DNA of 64,000 nucleotides from Acidobacteriota bacterium. GTDB lineage: Bacteria; Acidobacteriota; Terriglobia; Terriglobales; Acidobacteriaceae. The stretch spans positions 1 to 64,000 of the forward strand of contig JAFDVR010000007.1 in NCBI GenBank assembly GCA_018268855.1, given 5' to 3'. Under the pieces are notes generated by a model that worked only from the letters and a program-made list of their open reading frames with translations, was not told where the DNA came from and searched no databases. The position numbers were made by a program, and so were the translations under genes. Below are positions 17,712-27,409 of this stretch, piece after piece (the first letter of the stretch is position 1; the number at the start of each line of letters is the position of its first letter).

Positions 17712-20399
17712 GTGCCCGGCCATCCATACGCATATACCGACCGTGAGATTCTGCGCCGCTTTGAGCGCGCGCCCGGCCACCGCATCGGCTACAAACAACT
17801 CATCCGTGAGCTTGGCATGGGTGGCGGACGCGAGCGCCGTCTGCTGCTGGAGCAGCTTACGCGCATGACGGCGCGCGGCGCGTTGGTAAAGCTGAATCGC
17901 GATCACTGGTCGCTCCCCCCCGCAGAAAAAGAACGCGCTGCACGCACCTCTGGACGCCGCTCGTTTGCTGACGAAATGAAGGCGCGCCGCAGCTTCACGC
18001 GCGAAAACCTGGTTGCCGGCAAGCTCGATCTTCACCGTGACGGCTTTGGCTTTGTGCGTCCGAATGATGAGGGCGACGATCTTTTTATCCCGCCCAACGA
18101 ACTTAACGGAGCGATGCAGGGCGACGAAGTGCTTGTAGAAGAAGCGCCGCGCTCGCGCGATGGACGGCGTTCAGGCCGTATCGCCCGCGTGCTTACGCGC
18201 CGCAATCCTACTGTAGTGGGCATCTTCCGCCTCGATCGTGGACGCCATCAAGACAATCCGTTGTTGCAGGGCAACTATGTTGTGCCGATGGATGAGCGCA
18301 TGACGCAACCTATTCTCATCCCAGAGGGCGCGGAGATTGTTGTCCCGCGCGAAGCGACCGATCGCACGCTGGGTGAAGAGGCGCGCGCGCAACTGGAGCG
18401 GGTACATGGCGATCATGCGATGTCCGCTGAGGATCTGCACGGTCTTGTTGTGGATGTTGAAATCACTGAGTTTCCCGGTGTTGCGCGCCCCGCCAAGGGG
18501 CGCATCATCGAGGTGCTTGGCGAACCCGATGCCTTCGGTGTAGATGTTGAGATCGTCATCCGCAAGCATCATCTGCCGCACATCTTTCCGCAGAATGTTC
18601 TGGAAGAGGCGCGCGAACGATCGCAGTACACCGTTGTGTCTTTGAGCAAAGAAGAGATTGCCGGGCGCGAAGATTTTCGCGGTTTGCCTATCGTCACCAT
18701 CGATGGCGAGACCGCGAAGGACTTTGACGATGCGGTGATGGTGCGCGATCTTGGCAACGGCGAGAGCGAGTTGCAGGTGCACATTGCCGACGTTGCCGAA
18801 TATGTTCTGCCTGATTCGGCGCTCGATCTGGAAGCGCGCCTGCGCGGCAACTCCGTCTACTTTCCCGATCGTGCCGTTCCCATGCTGCCGCAGGAACTGT
18901 CGAACGATCAATGTTCGCTGCGGCCTGATGAAGACCGCCTCGTGCTCTCATGCATTATGCGGATTGATGCGAAAGGCAACGTGCTCGGCTATCGCGTTGC
19001 TGAAGGCATCATCCGCTCCGCGCGGCGCATGACGTACACTAACGTGCAGAAGATTCTGGATGGCGATCCGCAGACTTGTCTGGAATATCAGCCATTCGTT
19101 GGGGATTTTGAACGGATGCTTGAACTCGCGCAACGGCTCAACGCCAAGCGAGTGCGGCGCGGCTCTATCGATTTTGATTTACCGGAAGCAGTCATTCAGT
19201 TCGACGAACTCGGCGCGATGACAGGAATTATCCGCGCGGAGCGTGCATGGTCTAATCGCCTGATTGAGGAGTTCATGCTCTGTGCCAACGAGTGTGTGGC
19301 GCGCTGGATTGAGCAGCAGAACGTGCCTGGCATCTTCCGCATTCACGAGATGCCCGACCCCAAACGCATCGTGGAGTTTGAGGATACTGCCGCAGGCTTT
19401 GGCTATTCCCTCGGCGTGGGGGCTCTGCCCGTCAAGAAGGTGCAGATGCGTGGCGACCGCCGCGAACAGCAGCGCCGCAATGATCGTAGCCGCACCAAAG
19501 GCCGCGCGCAGACGCATGAGATTGTGGAGAAGATTGATGTCTCGCCCAAGATGTATCAGCGGCTTGTTGCAAAGATTACCGGCAAGCCCGAAGAGCGCAT
19601 CCTCAGCTATCTCATGTTGCGCTCCCTCAAACAGGCACGCTACTCCGACGTCAACGAAGGTCACTTCGCGCTCGCCACGCAGAGCTACACGCATTTCACA
19701 TCACCGATTCGTCGTTATCCAGACCTCATCGTTCATCGCATTGTGAAAGACCTGTTGCACCAGGGCGCGAATCCTGAAGGTGTAGGAGAAGCGTCGGATG
19801 CGCCCCCTGCGGCAGCCTCTTCGCGGCCAAAGGCAGGCTTTGACGAGCCGCTCCCGAAGTCTGAAATTGCTGCGATTGCGCAGGAGACCAGCGAAACGGA
19901 GCGCCGCGCTGCGGATGCGGAACGCGAACTCATCGAGTGGAAGAAGATCAAGTTTATGCAGGACCGCGTCGGCGAAGACTTCGACGCGATGATCCTCTCG
20001 GCTACTAAGTACGGGGTCTTTGTGGAGCTCACTGATCTTTATGTGGAAGGCCTCGTTCCCATCTTCACGATGACGGATGACCGCTACACCTTTCGCGAGA
20101 ATGCGCGTGAAATCTGTGGTGAAAACACCGGGCGCTGTTATCGGCCGGGCATGAAAGTGCGTGTCGTGCTCGACCGCATTGACCGTATCCAGCGCAAGCT
20201 GCAGTTCGCCATTCTGGAAGTGGAAGGCGAAGAGATTGCGCGGGATGCGCGTCCGTTCCGCAAGACGGGCAAGACCGCGGCGCGCAAAGAAAAAGCTGCG
20301 CGCAAAGCATCCTCCTCACGCGCGACCGAACACAAACGCACTTCGCCGGACCGCAGTGGCAAGCCAAAGAAGGCGCGCGGCAAAGGCAGGCGCCGCTGA
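17712..20399 (+). CDS. rnr: Ribonuclease R
   Basis: A 3'-5' exoribonuclease that degrades structured RNA. The GTG start is preceded by GAGGAAA. The order is a winged-helix N-terminus (DREILRRFERAPGHRIGYKQLIREL), cold-shock domains (GKLDLHRDGFGFVRP), the RNB catalytic domain with the metal-binding ETAKDFDDAV near residue 338, and an S1 domain near 760-840. At 895 residues it exceeds the usual 700-810 because of a basic insert (RGDRREQQRRNDRSRTKGR), a linker after SDAPPAAASSRP, and a Lys/Arg-rich tail, which probably aids RNA binding. Confidence 0.93.
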   Translation: MPGHPYAYTDREILRRFERAPGHRIGYKQLIRELGMGGGRERRLLLEQLTRMTARGALVKLNRDHWSLPPAEKERAARTSGRRSFADEMKARRSFTRENLVAGKLDLHRDGFGFVRPNDEGDDLFIPPNELNGAMQGDEVLVEEAPRSRDGRRSGRIARVLTRRNPTVVGIFRLDRGRHQDNPLLQGNYVVPMDERMTQPILIPEGAEIVVPREATDRTLGEEARAQLERVHGDHAMSAEDLHGLVVDVEITEFPGVARPAKGRIIEVLGEPDAFGVDVEIVIRKHHLPHIFPQNVLEEARERSQYTVVSLSKEEIAGREDFRGLPIVTIDGETAKDFDDAVMVRDLGNGESELQVHIADVAEYVLPDSALDLEARLRGNSVYFPDRAVPMLPQELSNDQCSLRPDEDRLVLSCIMRIDAKGNVLGYRVAEGIIRSARRMTYTNVQKILDGDPQTCLEYQPFVGDFERMLELAQRLNAKRVRRGSIDFDLPEAVIQFDELGAMTGIIRAERAWSNRLIEEFMLCANECVARWIEQQNVPGIFRIHEMPDPKRIVEFEDTAAGFGYSLGVGALPVKKVQMRGDRREQQRRNDRSRTKGRAQTHEIVEKIDVSPKMYQRLVAKITGKPEERILSYLMLRSLKQARYSDVNEGHFALATQSYTHFTSPIRRYPDLIVHRIVKDLLHQGANPEGVGEASDAPPAAASSRPKAGFDEPLPKSEIAAIAQETSETERRAADAERELIEWKKIKFMQDRVGEDFDAMILSATKYGVFVELTDLYVEGLVPIFTMTDDRYTFRENAREICGENTGRCYRPGMKVRVVLDRIDRIQRKLQFAILEVEGEEIARDARPFRKTGKTAARKEKAARKASSSRATEHKRTSPDRSGKPKKARGKGRRR

Positions 20400-20409
20400 T
20401 CTATTTGAT

Positions 20410-21141
20410 CTATTGCGGACCAGTCAGCCACAGCTTTCTATCCACAGGATCAAGCCGTTCAATGGCATAGCGCAGCGCCGTTCGCGGCATACGCGTGTAG
20501 TGTTTCCGCAGAAAGGCAAGCAGCGCCGGCATATCCACCTTGCCTGCCTCGCGCAGTAGCCAACCTACGGCCTTGTGCATCAGATCGTGTTTGTCTTCCA
20601 GCAGCATCTCCGCAATGCGGAAGGTCCGTTCTGTCTCACCACGCTTCAATGCGGCGAAGGTGCTCACCATGGCGATACGCCGCTCCCACAGGTTCGATGA
20701 TCGCGCCCACCTGCCCGCGAGCGAGCCGTCCGCATCGTGCTCACCGAACAACATCCGAGCGGAGGTATCCACCAGGTCCCAGTTGTTTACGCCTGCGCGG
20801 TGCTTCACATAAAAGCGATGCAGCGCTGCGCGCATTTTCTCATCTGCCTTCTTGTGTTGAAGATCGAGAATCAACAGCGCAATCAACCGGTGTTCGTGCC
20901 ATGACGAGGCCAGAAGCTCCGCAATATCTTCCAACGGCAGTTCGCGAAACTCCTTTGCAATTTTGCGCGATATCGGCACGGATAGCCCCAGCAATTTGTC
21001 ACCCTCGGCATACTCGCCTGGACCGGTGCGGAAGAATCCTTGTAAAAACCGTGCCCGCTCCGGATCGCGCAGAGCGTTGACCTCGCGCTTAAGAGCAGCA
21101 AGGGATGGCTTCGGCTTCTCAATCTTCTTTCGAGCAGGCAT
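20410..21141 (-). CDS. DNA alkylation repair protein, AlkD-like HEAT-repeat family
   Basis: A 243-residue protein starting MPARKKIEKPKPSL. The signature segments of the AlkD family are seen: the VNNWDLVDTSA motif, GRWARSSNLWERRIAMVSTFA, and HDLMHKAVGWLLREAGK. These all-helical glycosylases remove alkylated bases. An in-frame extension upstream on the same strand has no homology and is ignored. It is divergent from yggX. Confidence 0.9.
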   Translation of the reverse strand: MPARKKIEKPKPSLAALKREVNALRDPERARFLQGFFRTGPGEYAEGDKLLGLSVPISRKIAKEFRELPLEDIAELLASSWHEHRLIALLILDLQHKKADEKMRAALHRFYVKHRAGVNNWDLVDTSARMLFGEHDADGSLAGRWARSSNLWERRIAMVSTFAALKRGETERTFRIAEMLLEDKHDLMHKAVGWLLREAGKVDMPALLAFLRKHYTRMPRTALRYAIERLDPVDRKLWLTGPQ

Positions 21142-21213
21142 ACCCACAGCTTCGCACGTTCGGCAATCGCGCGGGCGATACAATATCCATTGGACAGGAG
21201 AAGCGATAAATCC

Positions 21214-21486
21214 ATGGCAAATATGGTGTTTTGCGCAAAGTACAAGCAGGAGATGGAAGGGCTCGACGAGCCGCCATTCGACTCTGAACTCGGCCAGAAG
21301 GTCTACAAGACCGTCTCGAAAAAAGCGTGGGGCGAGTGGGTGGAGCGGCAGAAGATGCTGCTCAACGAATACCGTCTTCAGCCGTGGACTCCGCAGGCGC
21401 AGGAGTTTCTCGTAGAACAGATGAACGAGTTTTTCTACGGCTCCGGCGGCGACCTGCCCAAGGAATTCGTCGCGCCCACTGAGTAA
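21214..21486 (+). CDS. yggX: YggX family Fe(II)-trafficking / oxidative damage protection protein
   Basis: A 90-residue protein starting MANMVFCAKYKQEMEGLDEPPF, the standard YggX start with its conserved Cys; I prefer this ATG over one eight codons upstream. YggX protects Fe-S clusters against oxidation. It ends six bases before hemE, so it probably heads the heme operon, linking iron handling to heme synthesis. Confidence 0.92.
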   Translation: MANMVFCAKYKQEMEGLDEPPFDSELGQKVYKTVSKKAWGEWVERQKMLLNEYRLQPWTPQAQEFLVEQMNEFFYGSGGDLPKEFVAPTE

Positions 21487-21492
21487 CGCGCG

Positions 21493-22593
21493 ATGTCGAT
21501 GACACCCATTGAAGTGAGCCGCGCCGAGCAGAAGTCCGGCACGGCCAGTAGCGGCAGCCGCTTTGTGCGCGCGTGTCTGCGCCAGCCCGTGGACCGCACA
21601 CCTGTGTGGTTCCTGCGGCAGGCCGGCCGCTACATGCCGGAATATATGGCCGTGCGCAAGCACCACTCGCTGCTCGACATCTGCCGCACGCCGGAGATTG
21701 CTGCCGAGGTCACCATCACCGCAGCCGAGCGGCTGGATGTAGATGCGGCCATCATCTTCGCAGACCTCCTGCTGCCCCTTACTCCCATGGGTGTGAACTT
21801 CGAATTCGTCAACGGCGAGGGCCCCGTAGTACACGCGCCCATCCGTACGCGTGAACAGATTGAAGCACTACGCACCGACCGCGCGGGAGATCTGATCTAC
21901 GTCGCCCAGGCTATCGAAAAGGTCAGCAGACACTTCAGCGCGCCGCGCGCAGATGGCGACCAACTCGGCATCATCGGCTTTATTGGCGCGCCGTTCACGC
22001 TTGCCAGCTACATGATCGAGGGCGGCAGTTCGCGCAACTACATCGAATGCAAACGCATGATGTACGCGCAGGACGGCGCGTGGCCGCTGCTGATGGAAAA
22101 GCTCATCGCCGTGCTCACGCAATACGCGCAGCAGCAGGTAGAAGCAGGCGCGGACGTTATCCAGATCTTCGATAGTTGGGCCGGCGCTCTCAGCGTGAGC
22201 GACTACCGCGACTTCGTTTTGCCGCACACCAAAGAACTCGTGCAGCGCGTGCAGCAAATGGGCGTGCCCGTCATCTACTTTGGTGTGGACACTGCTTCAC
22301 TGCTGCCCACATTCCGTCAACTGGAGGCAGACGTAATTGGCCTCGATTGGCGAGTGCCGCTGGACGAAGGCTGGAAATGCATCGGTCATCACACCGCTGT
22401 GCAGGGCAATCTCGATCCCATCACGCTTTTTGCCGGTGAAGACCTGCTCAGAAAGCGCGTGAAAGAAGTGCTCGACGCCGCAGACAATCGCAATGGACAC
22501 ATCTTCAACCTGGGCCACGGTATCGTGCCTGGCACTCCTGTCGAAAACGTAGTCAACGTCGCACGTTGGGTGCGGGAGATGAGCGCGCGATGA
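21493..22593 (+). CDS. hemE: Uroporphyrinogen decarboxylase
   Basis: Converts uroporphyrinogen III to coproporphyrinogen III. The 366-residue product carries the RTPVWFLRQAGRYMPEY motif near residue 37, the substrate-binding FADLLLPLTPMG segment, and GCNLDP-like QGNLDP near the C-terminus. It overlaps hemH by ATGA and is the second gene of the yggX-hemE-hemH-hemG run. Confidence 0.96.
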   Translation: MSMTPIEVSRAEQKSGTASSGSRFVRACLRQPVDRTPVWFLRQAGRYMPEYMAVRKHHSLLDICRTPEIAAEVTITAAERLDVDAAIIFADLLLPLTPMGVNFEFVNGEGPVVHAPIRTREQIEALRTDRAGDLIYVAQAIEKVSRHFSAPRADGDQLGIIGFIGAPFTLASYMIEGGSSRNYIECKRMMYAQDGAWPLLMEKLIAVLTQYAQQQVEAGADVIQIFDSWAGALSVSDYRDFVLPHTKELVQRVQQMGVPVIYFGVDTASLLPTFRQLEADVIGLDWRVPLDEGWKCIGHHTAVQGNLDPITLFAGEDLLRKRVKEVLDAADNRNGHIFNLGHGIVPGTPVENVVNVARWVREMSAR

Positions 22594-23741
22594 TTCTCTT
22601 TCCGTGGATGGAAGAGATCGTCTATGGCGTGGTTGGCTTTGCGCTGGCACGGAAAGCCATAAAAGATACACGCGCGCAGAAGAATCAAAAACAATCAGAT
22701 GCTATTTTGCTTCTCGCTCACGGCACCCCCGATACGCTTGGCGAGATGGCGGAATATCTCAGGCTTGTCACCGGTGGACGCGGTGTTCCCCAACACGTCG
22801 TGGAAGAACTGAAACACCGTTACGCCGGGATTGGCCTGCGGGACGAACCAACGGCAGAAGGTCCGCACCTCACTCGCTGGACGATGCGCCAGGCAGAGCT
22901 TCTTCTCCAGAAAACAGACAAGCCCGTCTACGTCGGCATGCGTAATTGGCGCCCGTTCATCGCTGACACAGTGGAACAGATGAAGCGTGACGCCGTGGAT
23001 AAAATCACAGCCATCTGCCTCGCGCCGCAGAACTCACGCACCAGCGTGGGCCTGTACAAACGGGCGCTCATGGACGCTGTGGGCGACACCATGCAGGTGC
23101 GCTTCATTGCCGGATGGGCCACTCATCCTCTGCTCATCCAGGCCTTTGAAGAGAAAATGCGCACCGCACTGCACACCGCGCGCGCACTGCACCCTAATGC
23201 AAAGATCGCCGCACTCTTCACCGCGCATGCCGTCCCCTGCCGCACTATTCAGGCTTCAGCAAACCCAGTCGAGCATCACGGCATGGTGCTCGCCACCGAA
23301 CCCGATACCTATGCCATCGAGTGCAAGCAGACTGCGGCTCACGTTGCCGGTAAGTTGCGAGACGTACTTCCGCCACAAGATGCCTACTTCAGCTTTCAGA
23401 GCCAGGGCATGAGCGGCGGCCCATGGCTCGGGCCCACCGTAGAAGACACCCTCGCCGCGTTGCAGCAGAGCGGTTACACGCACATTGTTATGCAGCCCAT
23501 CGGCTTTGTCTGCGACCACGTGGAAATTCTCTACGACATCGACATCGCTTTCCAACAACTCGCGCACAATCTCGGCATCACGCTCTCCCGCGCCGAAAGT
23601 CTTAACGAGTCGCCAACACTCATTGCCGCTCTCGCAGATATCGCGCTCCACCCGGACCATCGCTCGCAAGTCCCTCCATCCATCTCAATTTCCGCCGCAG
23701 AGATCGTCACTCACTCTCTGCCGGAAGGAGTGAGCGCATAA
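22590..23741 (+). CDS. hemH: Ferrochelatase
   Basis: Inserts Fe(II) into a porphyrin. The start at 22590 overlaps the hemE stop as ATGA. After about 40 extra N-terminal residues, which include a hydrophobic stretch, the ferrochelatase core begins with LLAHGTPDTLGEM. The diagnostic QSQGMSGGPWLGPT and PIGFVCDHVEILYDID segments, with the catalytic His and Glu, are intact. Whether it uses protoporphyrin or coproporphyrin cannot be decided from sequence here. No heme biosynthetic gene beyond hemE, hemH and hemG is in the window. Confidence 0.9.
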   Translation: MILFPWMEEIVYGVVGFALARKAIKDTRAQKNQKQSDAILLLAHGTPDTLGEMAEYLRLVTGGRGVPQHVVEELKHRYAGIGLRDEPTAEGPHLTRWTMRQAELLLQKTDKPVYVGMRNWRPFIADTVEQMKRDAVDKITAICLAPQNSRTSVGLYKRALMDAVGDTMQVRFIAGWATHPLLIQAFEEKMRTALHTARALHPNAKIAALFTAHAVPCRTIQASANPVEHHGMVLATEPDTYAIECKQTAAHVAGKLRDVLPPQDAYFSFQSQGMSGGPWLGPTVEDTLAALQQSGYTHIVMQPIGFVCDHVEILYDIDIAFQQLAHNLGITLSRAESLNESPTLIAALADIALHPDHRSQVPPSISISAAEIVTHSLPEGVSA

Positions 23742-23742
23742 T

Positions 23743-25125
23743 ATGTCACACGTCGCTATCGTAGGCGGCGGTATCGCCGGGCTCTCGGCCGCGTACGAAC
23801 TCGCAAAACGCAGCGTTCCGTTCCAAATCTTTGAAGCCAGCCATCGCTTCGGCGGCATTGTAGAAACAGAGCACCACGACGGTTTCGTGATGGAGTGCGG
23901 CCCCGATGGCTGGATCACTGAGAAACCCTGGGCACGCGAACTCGCCATCGAACTTGGCCTCGCGGATGACCTTATTGCTTCCAATGACGCGACGCGGATT
24001 ACCTGGATTTACCGAGACGGCCAGTTGCATGCCATCCCTGAAGGCATGCGCATGATGGTTCCCACTAATCTCAATGCGCTCCGCTACTCAGCACTCTTTT
24101 CGCAGGAAGCCATCGAAGCCTATGAACGGGAACCTTCCCGCGCACATGAACTCAAACAATACGCAGCGGATCACGCTGGCACGGACGAGTCTGTCGCCAA
24201 CTTCATCCGCCGTCACTTCGGCGAAGAGGTCACCCGCACGATTGCCGCTCCTCTGCTCGCCGGGGTCTTCGGTGGAGATGTGGGAACTCTCAGCGCGGAA
24301 GCCGTGATGCCGCAGTTCGTTTCCATGGAGCGCGAACACGGCTCGCTCATCAACGCACTCACCGCGCGCACATCTGCCAATGCGCAACCAGTCTTCACCT
24401 CACTGCGCAACGGCCTCGGCACACTTATAGACAGCATCGTCGTCACGCTGCCGCAGCAATCGCAAAAGCTCCATCACACCGTTGCTGCAATCAAGCATGA
24501 AAACGCTCACTGGCACGTCGAAGCATCAGGAGAGTGGCGCGCCTTCGATCACCTCATCCTCGCCACGCCAGCGCACGTCACACGCACGCTCCTCAGCAGC
24601 ATCGACACGGAAGCAGCCGCGCTGCTCGACATGCCCGCAAGCTCTGCCGTCCTCGTTGCTCTTGCATTCACCGCAGAGCAGTCACAGAACATCCAGATTC
24701 CCGCAGGCTTCGGTTTTCTCGTACCTCCGAAAACGCAAGGCTCCGGCCTGCTCGCCGCCACCTTTGTCGACCAGAAATTCCCGCACCGCGTACCACCTGG
24801 CGGGCGCCTTCTTCGTGCCTTCTTCGGCTCTGCCACCGCAGAGCAAATGCAATCTGAAACAGACGCTTACATTGCCGCAGTCGCACACGCACAACTCTGT
24901 GATCTCCTCGGCACACAACTCCCCGAACCATCCCACACAGTCGTGCGCCGCTGGCCGCAATCGCTCCCGCAATACACTGTCGGCCATCGCGCACGTATGC
25001 GCAGGCTGGATGAACGCATCGCGCTCCAGCCCGCCCTCACACTACTCGGAAACGCTTACCGCGGAGTCGGCCTGCCCGACCTCATTCGCGATGGGCGCGC
25101 CACCGCAGCATCCATCGCAACATAA
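23743..25125 (+). CDS. hemG: Oxygen-dependent protoporphyrinogen/coproporphyrinogen oxidase (HemY type)
   Basis: A 460-residue FAD protein. The dinucleotide-binding motif GGGIAGLSAAYELAKR lies at residues 7-22, followed by EASHRFGGIVET, the FVMECGPDGW segment and the C-terminal GNAYRGVGLPDLIRDG FAD motif. This is the O2-dependent HemY class. It starts directly after the hemH stop. A strong hairpin overlaps its stop codon. Confidence 0.93.
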   Translation: MSHVAIVGGGIAGLSAAYELAKRSVPFQIFEASHRFGGIVETEHHDGFVMECGPDGWITEKPWARELAIELGLADDLIASNDATRITWIYRDGQLHAIPEGMRMMVPTNLNALRYSALFSQEAIEAYEREPSRAHELKQYAADHAGTDESVANFIRRHFGEEVTRTIAAPLLAGVFGGDVGTLSAEAVMPQFVSMEREHGSLINALTARTSANAQPVFTSLRNGLGTLIDSIVVTLPQQSQKLHHTVAAIKHENAHWHVEASGEWRAFDHLILATPAHVTRTLLSSIDTEAAALLDMPASSAVLVALAFTAEQSQNIQIPAGFGFLVPPKTQGSGLLAATFVDQKFPHRVPPGGRLLRAFFGSATAEQMQSETDAYIAAVAHAQLCDLLGTQLPEPSHTVVRRWPQSLPQYTVGHRARMRRLDERIALQPALTLLGNAYRGVGLPDLIRDGRATAASIAT

Positions 25126-25160
25126 GCAAGGGCCTCCTGTAAGGGAAGCCCTTGCTTATG
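25121..25160. terminator. 13-bp perfect hairpin at the end of the heme operon
   Basis: CATAAGCAAGGGC (25121-25133) pairs perfectly with 25148-25160 around a 14-base loop. The left arm contains the hemG stop codon. The convergent DUF892 gene ends 15 bases beyond, so the hairpin can serve both sides. It lacks a U tract. Confidence 0.65.
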
Positions 25161-25174
25161 TTGCTCATCAAATA

Positions 25175-25684
25175 TCAAGCAGCCATATCGGCTTCGACGT
25201 TCAGCTTGTCAGAGCACATGGAAAGTACGCGGTCAGCATTCTTCTCTTCCTCAAGAATCTGCTCCAGTACCGCAGCATCATTGGTGCGGCCCAGCAGGTC
25301 TGCCCAACTACGTAACGTACCGTAGATCGCGATCTCGTGGTGCTCCACCTGTTGACAAGCAGCAATAATGGATACATCGCAAACTTGTTCGTTGTCCGCG
25401 TCGGTCAACATATCGCTGCCTTCCGTCGCCAACGCGCTCATCACCTTACAGGTTTCGGTGTCGTTGTCGCCGGTCAGGTCCATAAGCATCGACTCCACGC
25501 GTTGCACATGTCCTTCGGTTTCGGAAAGGTGGCGCTGCAAGCCGCTGCGCAACTCCGGATCGGTTGTCTTTTCAATCATCGTAGGCAGCACCTTTGTGAG
25601 CTGCTGCTCCATATCCAGCGTCTTCTTCAGCGACGCGGTGTACAGCTCTTCAAGGTTCTTCAAATTCGCGGAAAAAATCTTCAT
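25175..25684 (-). CDS. DUF892 (YciE/YciF) ferritin-like protein
   Basis: A 169-residue, all-helical protein. ATG 25684 is chosen because GGAG lies nine bases before it, while the upstream ATG (25693) abuts the same site. Segments EELYTASLKKTLDMEQQLTKVLPTMIEK, SETEGHVQRVE and QQVEHHEIAIYGTLRSWA carry the Glu/His residues expected of a ferritin-like di-iron site. YciF-type proteins are stress induced; the function is not established. It is convergent with the heme operon. Confidence 0.88.
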   Translation of the reverse strand: MKIFSANLKNLEELYTASLKKTLDMEQQLTKVLPTMIEKTTDPELRSGLQRHLSETEGHVQRVESMLMDLTGDNDTETCKVMSALATEGSDMLTDADNEQVCDVSIIAACQQVEHHEIAIYGTLRSWADLLGRTNDAAVLEQILEEEKNADRVLSMCSDKLNVEADMAA

Positions 25685-25831
25685 GGCACGCATCTCCTCG
25701 CCGGCGTAATGGAATTGTCCAGCCGGAATAAGGAGTAGGATGCCGTGGTGTGCCAGGACTTCCTGTGTATCGCCATGCGCTCCTGCGCCGTTTCACGCAA
25801 GAGACTTATCCTGTCGCGATACAGCGCTGCT

Positions 25832-26344
25832 TTATTTGTTTTCGACGCGCTTCTTCAAATCGGCATGGAAGCTGTTCAGCCCCGCGCCAAGGCCAAACTG
25901 ATAGGCAAGAAATCTTGACCAGGGCGAGTAAATACGCCCATGTTCTGTGGTCGTAAGATGGGTCGAGGTTGCATTGATGGACTGCAGATCATACGTCCAG
26001 GTGCCCTGAAAGACCTCTTCTTCTATGCGGTCTACAGCTTCCTTGCCTTGTGTGACTACATGCTCACATACCTTAACGCGTTCTTTTTTGTGCATCTCGA
26101 GATAGCATGCATCGCCATTCTCGGCAGGCAACTTCTCCACCGCTGTCACCGGACTGTACCACTGCGGCAGCGACTGGTAGTCGCGGATCGCGTTCCACAC
26201 TTCGGCTCGCGGCGCCATGATCGTCACACTGCGCTCAATCTCATGCTCTTCCGGCAGATACATGCCGCGTATATAGCAGGCGCTTACAAACACGGCCAAA
26301 CCGATAGCGAGATACAGAACTACTTTCAGAAATTCCTTCATCAC
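25832..26344 (-). CDS. Membrane-anchored SRPBCC (START-like) protein
   Basis: A 170-residue protein with one N-terminal membrane helix (residues 6-26) and an SRPBCC-type ligand-binding domain: IERSVTIMAPRAEVWNAIRDYQSLPQWYSPV is the usual first strand and helix pair. The ligand is unknown. It overlaps the end of the GH43 gene by ATGA, so it was translated together with that gene before the latter was frameshifted. Confidence 0.8.
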   Translation of the reverse strand: MMKEFLKVVLYLAIGLAVFVSACYIRGMYLPEEHEIERSVTIMAPRAEVWNAIRDYQSLPQWYSPVTAVEKLPAENGDACYLEMHKKERVKVCEHVVTQGKEAVDRIEEEVFQGTWTYDLQSINATSTHLTTTEHGRIYSPWSRFLAYQFGLGAGLNSFHADLKKRVENK

Positions 26345-27364
26345 TTTGCCTCTTCGCCAGAAGGCGATGGAATCGTTTCGCCCAGCGGCACCGGTGTTCC
26401 AAAGTGCGGTGTACCGTCAGCATTCCAAGTGAACGGCTGCACCCGCGTCGCGCGCTTGCCACCGCATCCCATGTGCGGCGCAGGATTGGCATGATAGACG
26501 ATCCAGTTCTGTTTGCCGTCGGGCGATGTAAAAAAGCCATTGTGTCCCGTGCCAAATGCATGCGCCGCCGCGTCGCTCGCAAACACTGGCTGAGAAGATT
26601 TCGTCCACGCCTTCGGATCCATCGGATCGCCACCGGGCGCAAGCGTCAGCATACCCAACGCATATTCGTCCTCCCAGCAGGCGGAAGCTGAATAGGTAAG
26701 AAACACGCGCCCGTCATGCTGCAGCACTTCCGGCCCTTCATTGATATTGACGTGCCGCGCCGCGCCGTCTGGCTTATTTAGATCGCCCTTCGTTTCCCAG
26801 GCATACGTCGGCGTAGAAAGCAGAATGCGCTTTCCCTCCAGCTTCCACGGTTTCTTCATCCGCGAAATGTACAAATTTTGTACGCCGTTCTCAGTGCCCG
26901 GCCATCCGGCCCACACGGCGTACCACTTGCCCTTGTATTCAAATGCGGTGAGATCAATCGCCCAGCTATCGTCTTGCGTGTTCAGTTTGCCTAGCAACTT
27001 CCAATGCAAAGAGGCCGGATCGTTCTCCCGGTTCTCCAGCACATAGATACGGTGATGATGGTTGTCACCGTCATCCGCGGCAACGTAGATGTACCATCGT
27101 CCGTGGATGCGGTGCAGCTCTGGCGCCCATAGCTGTTTGGAATACGCGCTCTCCACCGGTGGTCCACACCACCACAGGCATGGCTGTAGATAGTCCTGCC
27201 AGCGTATTCGCTTTGCGCAGCGTTACATTCCGGCTGGTGGTGGTCGTCAGATAATATGTGTGCCCCGCGCGAACGATCCACGGATCAGCGCCACTAGGCA
27301 GTAAAGGATTGGTCACCTGCGCAACCGCAGAGACCGCAAACAGCAACAAGGCAGCAATCTTCAT
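26341..27364 (-). pseudogene. Glycoside hydrolase family 43 gene with a frameshift
   Basis: Two overlapping frames encode one GH43 enzyme. The first (from 27364) has a signal peptide and the LPSGADPWIVRAGHTYYLT segment with the catalytic base Asp. The second (open from 27156 down to 26341) continues with SKQLWAPELHRIHGRWYIY, the DLTAFEY Asp, and the NEGPEVL Glu acid. Homology switches frames between about 27150 and 27180, near a TGGACCACCGGTGGAG run; deleting one base there would restore about 340 codons. GH43 enzymes are arabinofuranosidases or xylosidases. It is a real mutation or a sequencing error, not separable here. Confidence 0.82.
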
Positions 27365-27409
27365 AGAGACGCAACCAGTGTAGCTCGCGATCTATGACTC
27401 ATCCGCCGC

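Noticed and set aside
21142..21834. A minus-strand upstream extension of the AlkD-like gene across yggX and hemE
   Set aside because: It is the opposite strand of two well-recognised genes and shows no homology of its own.
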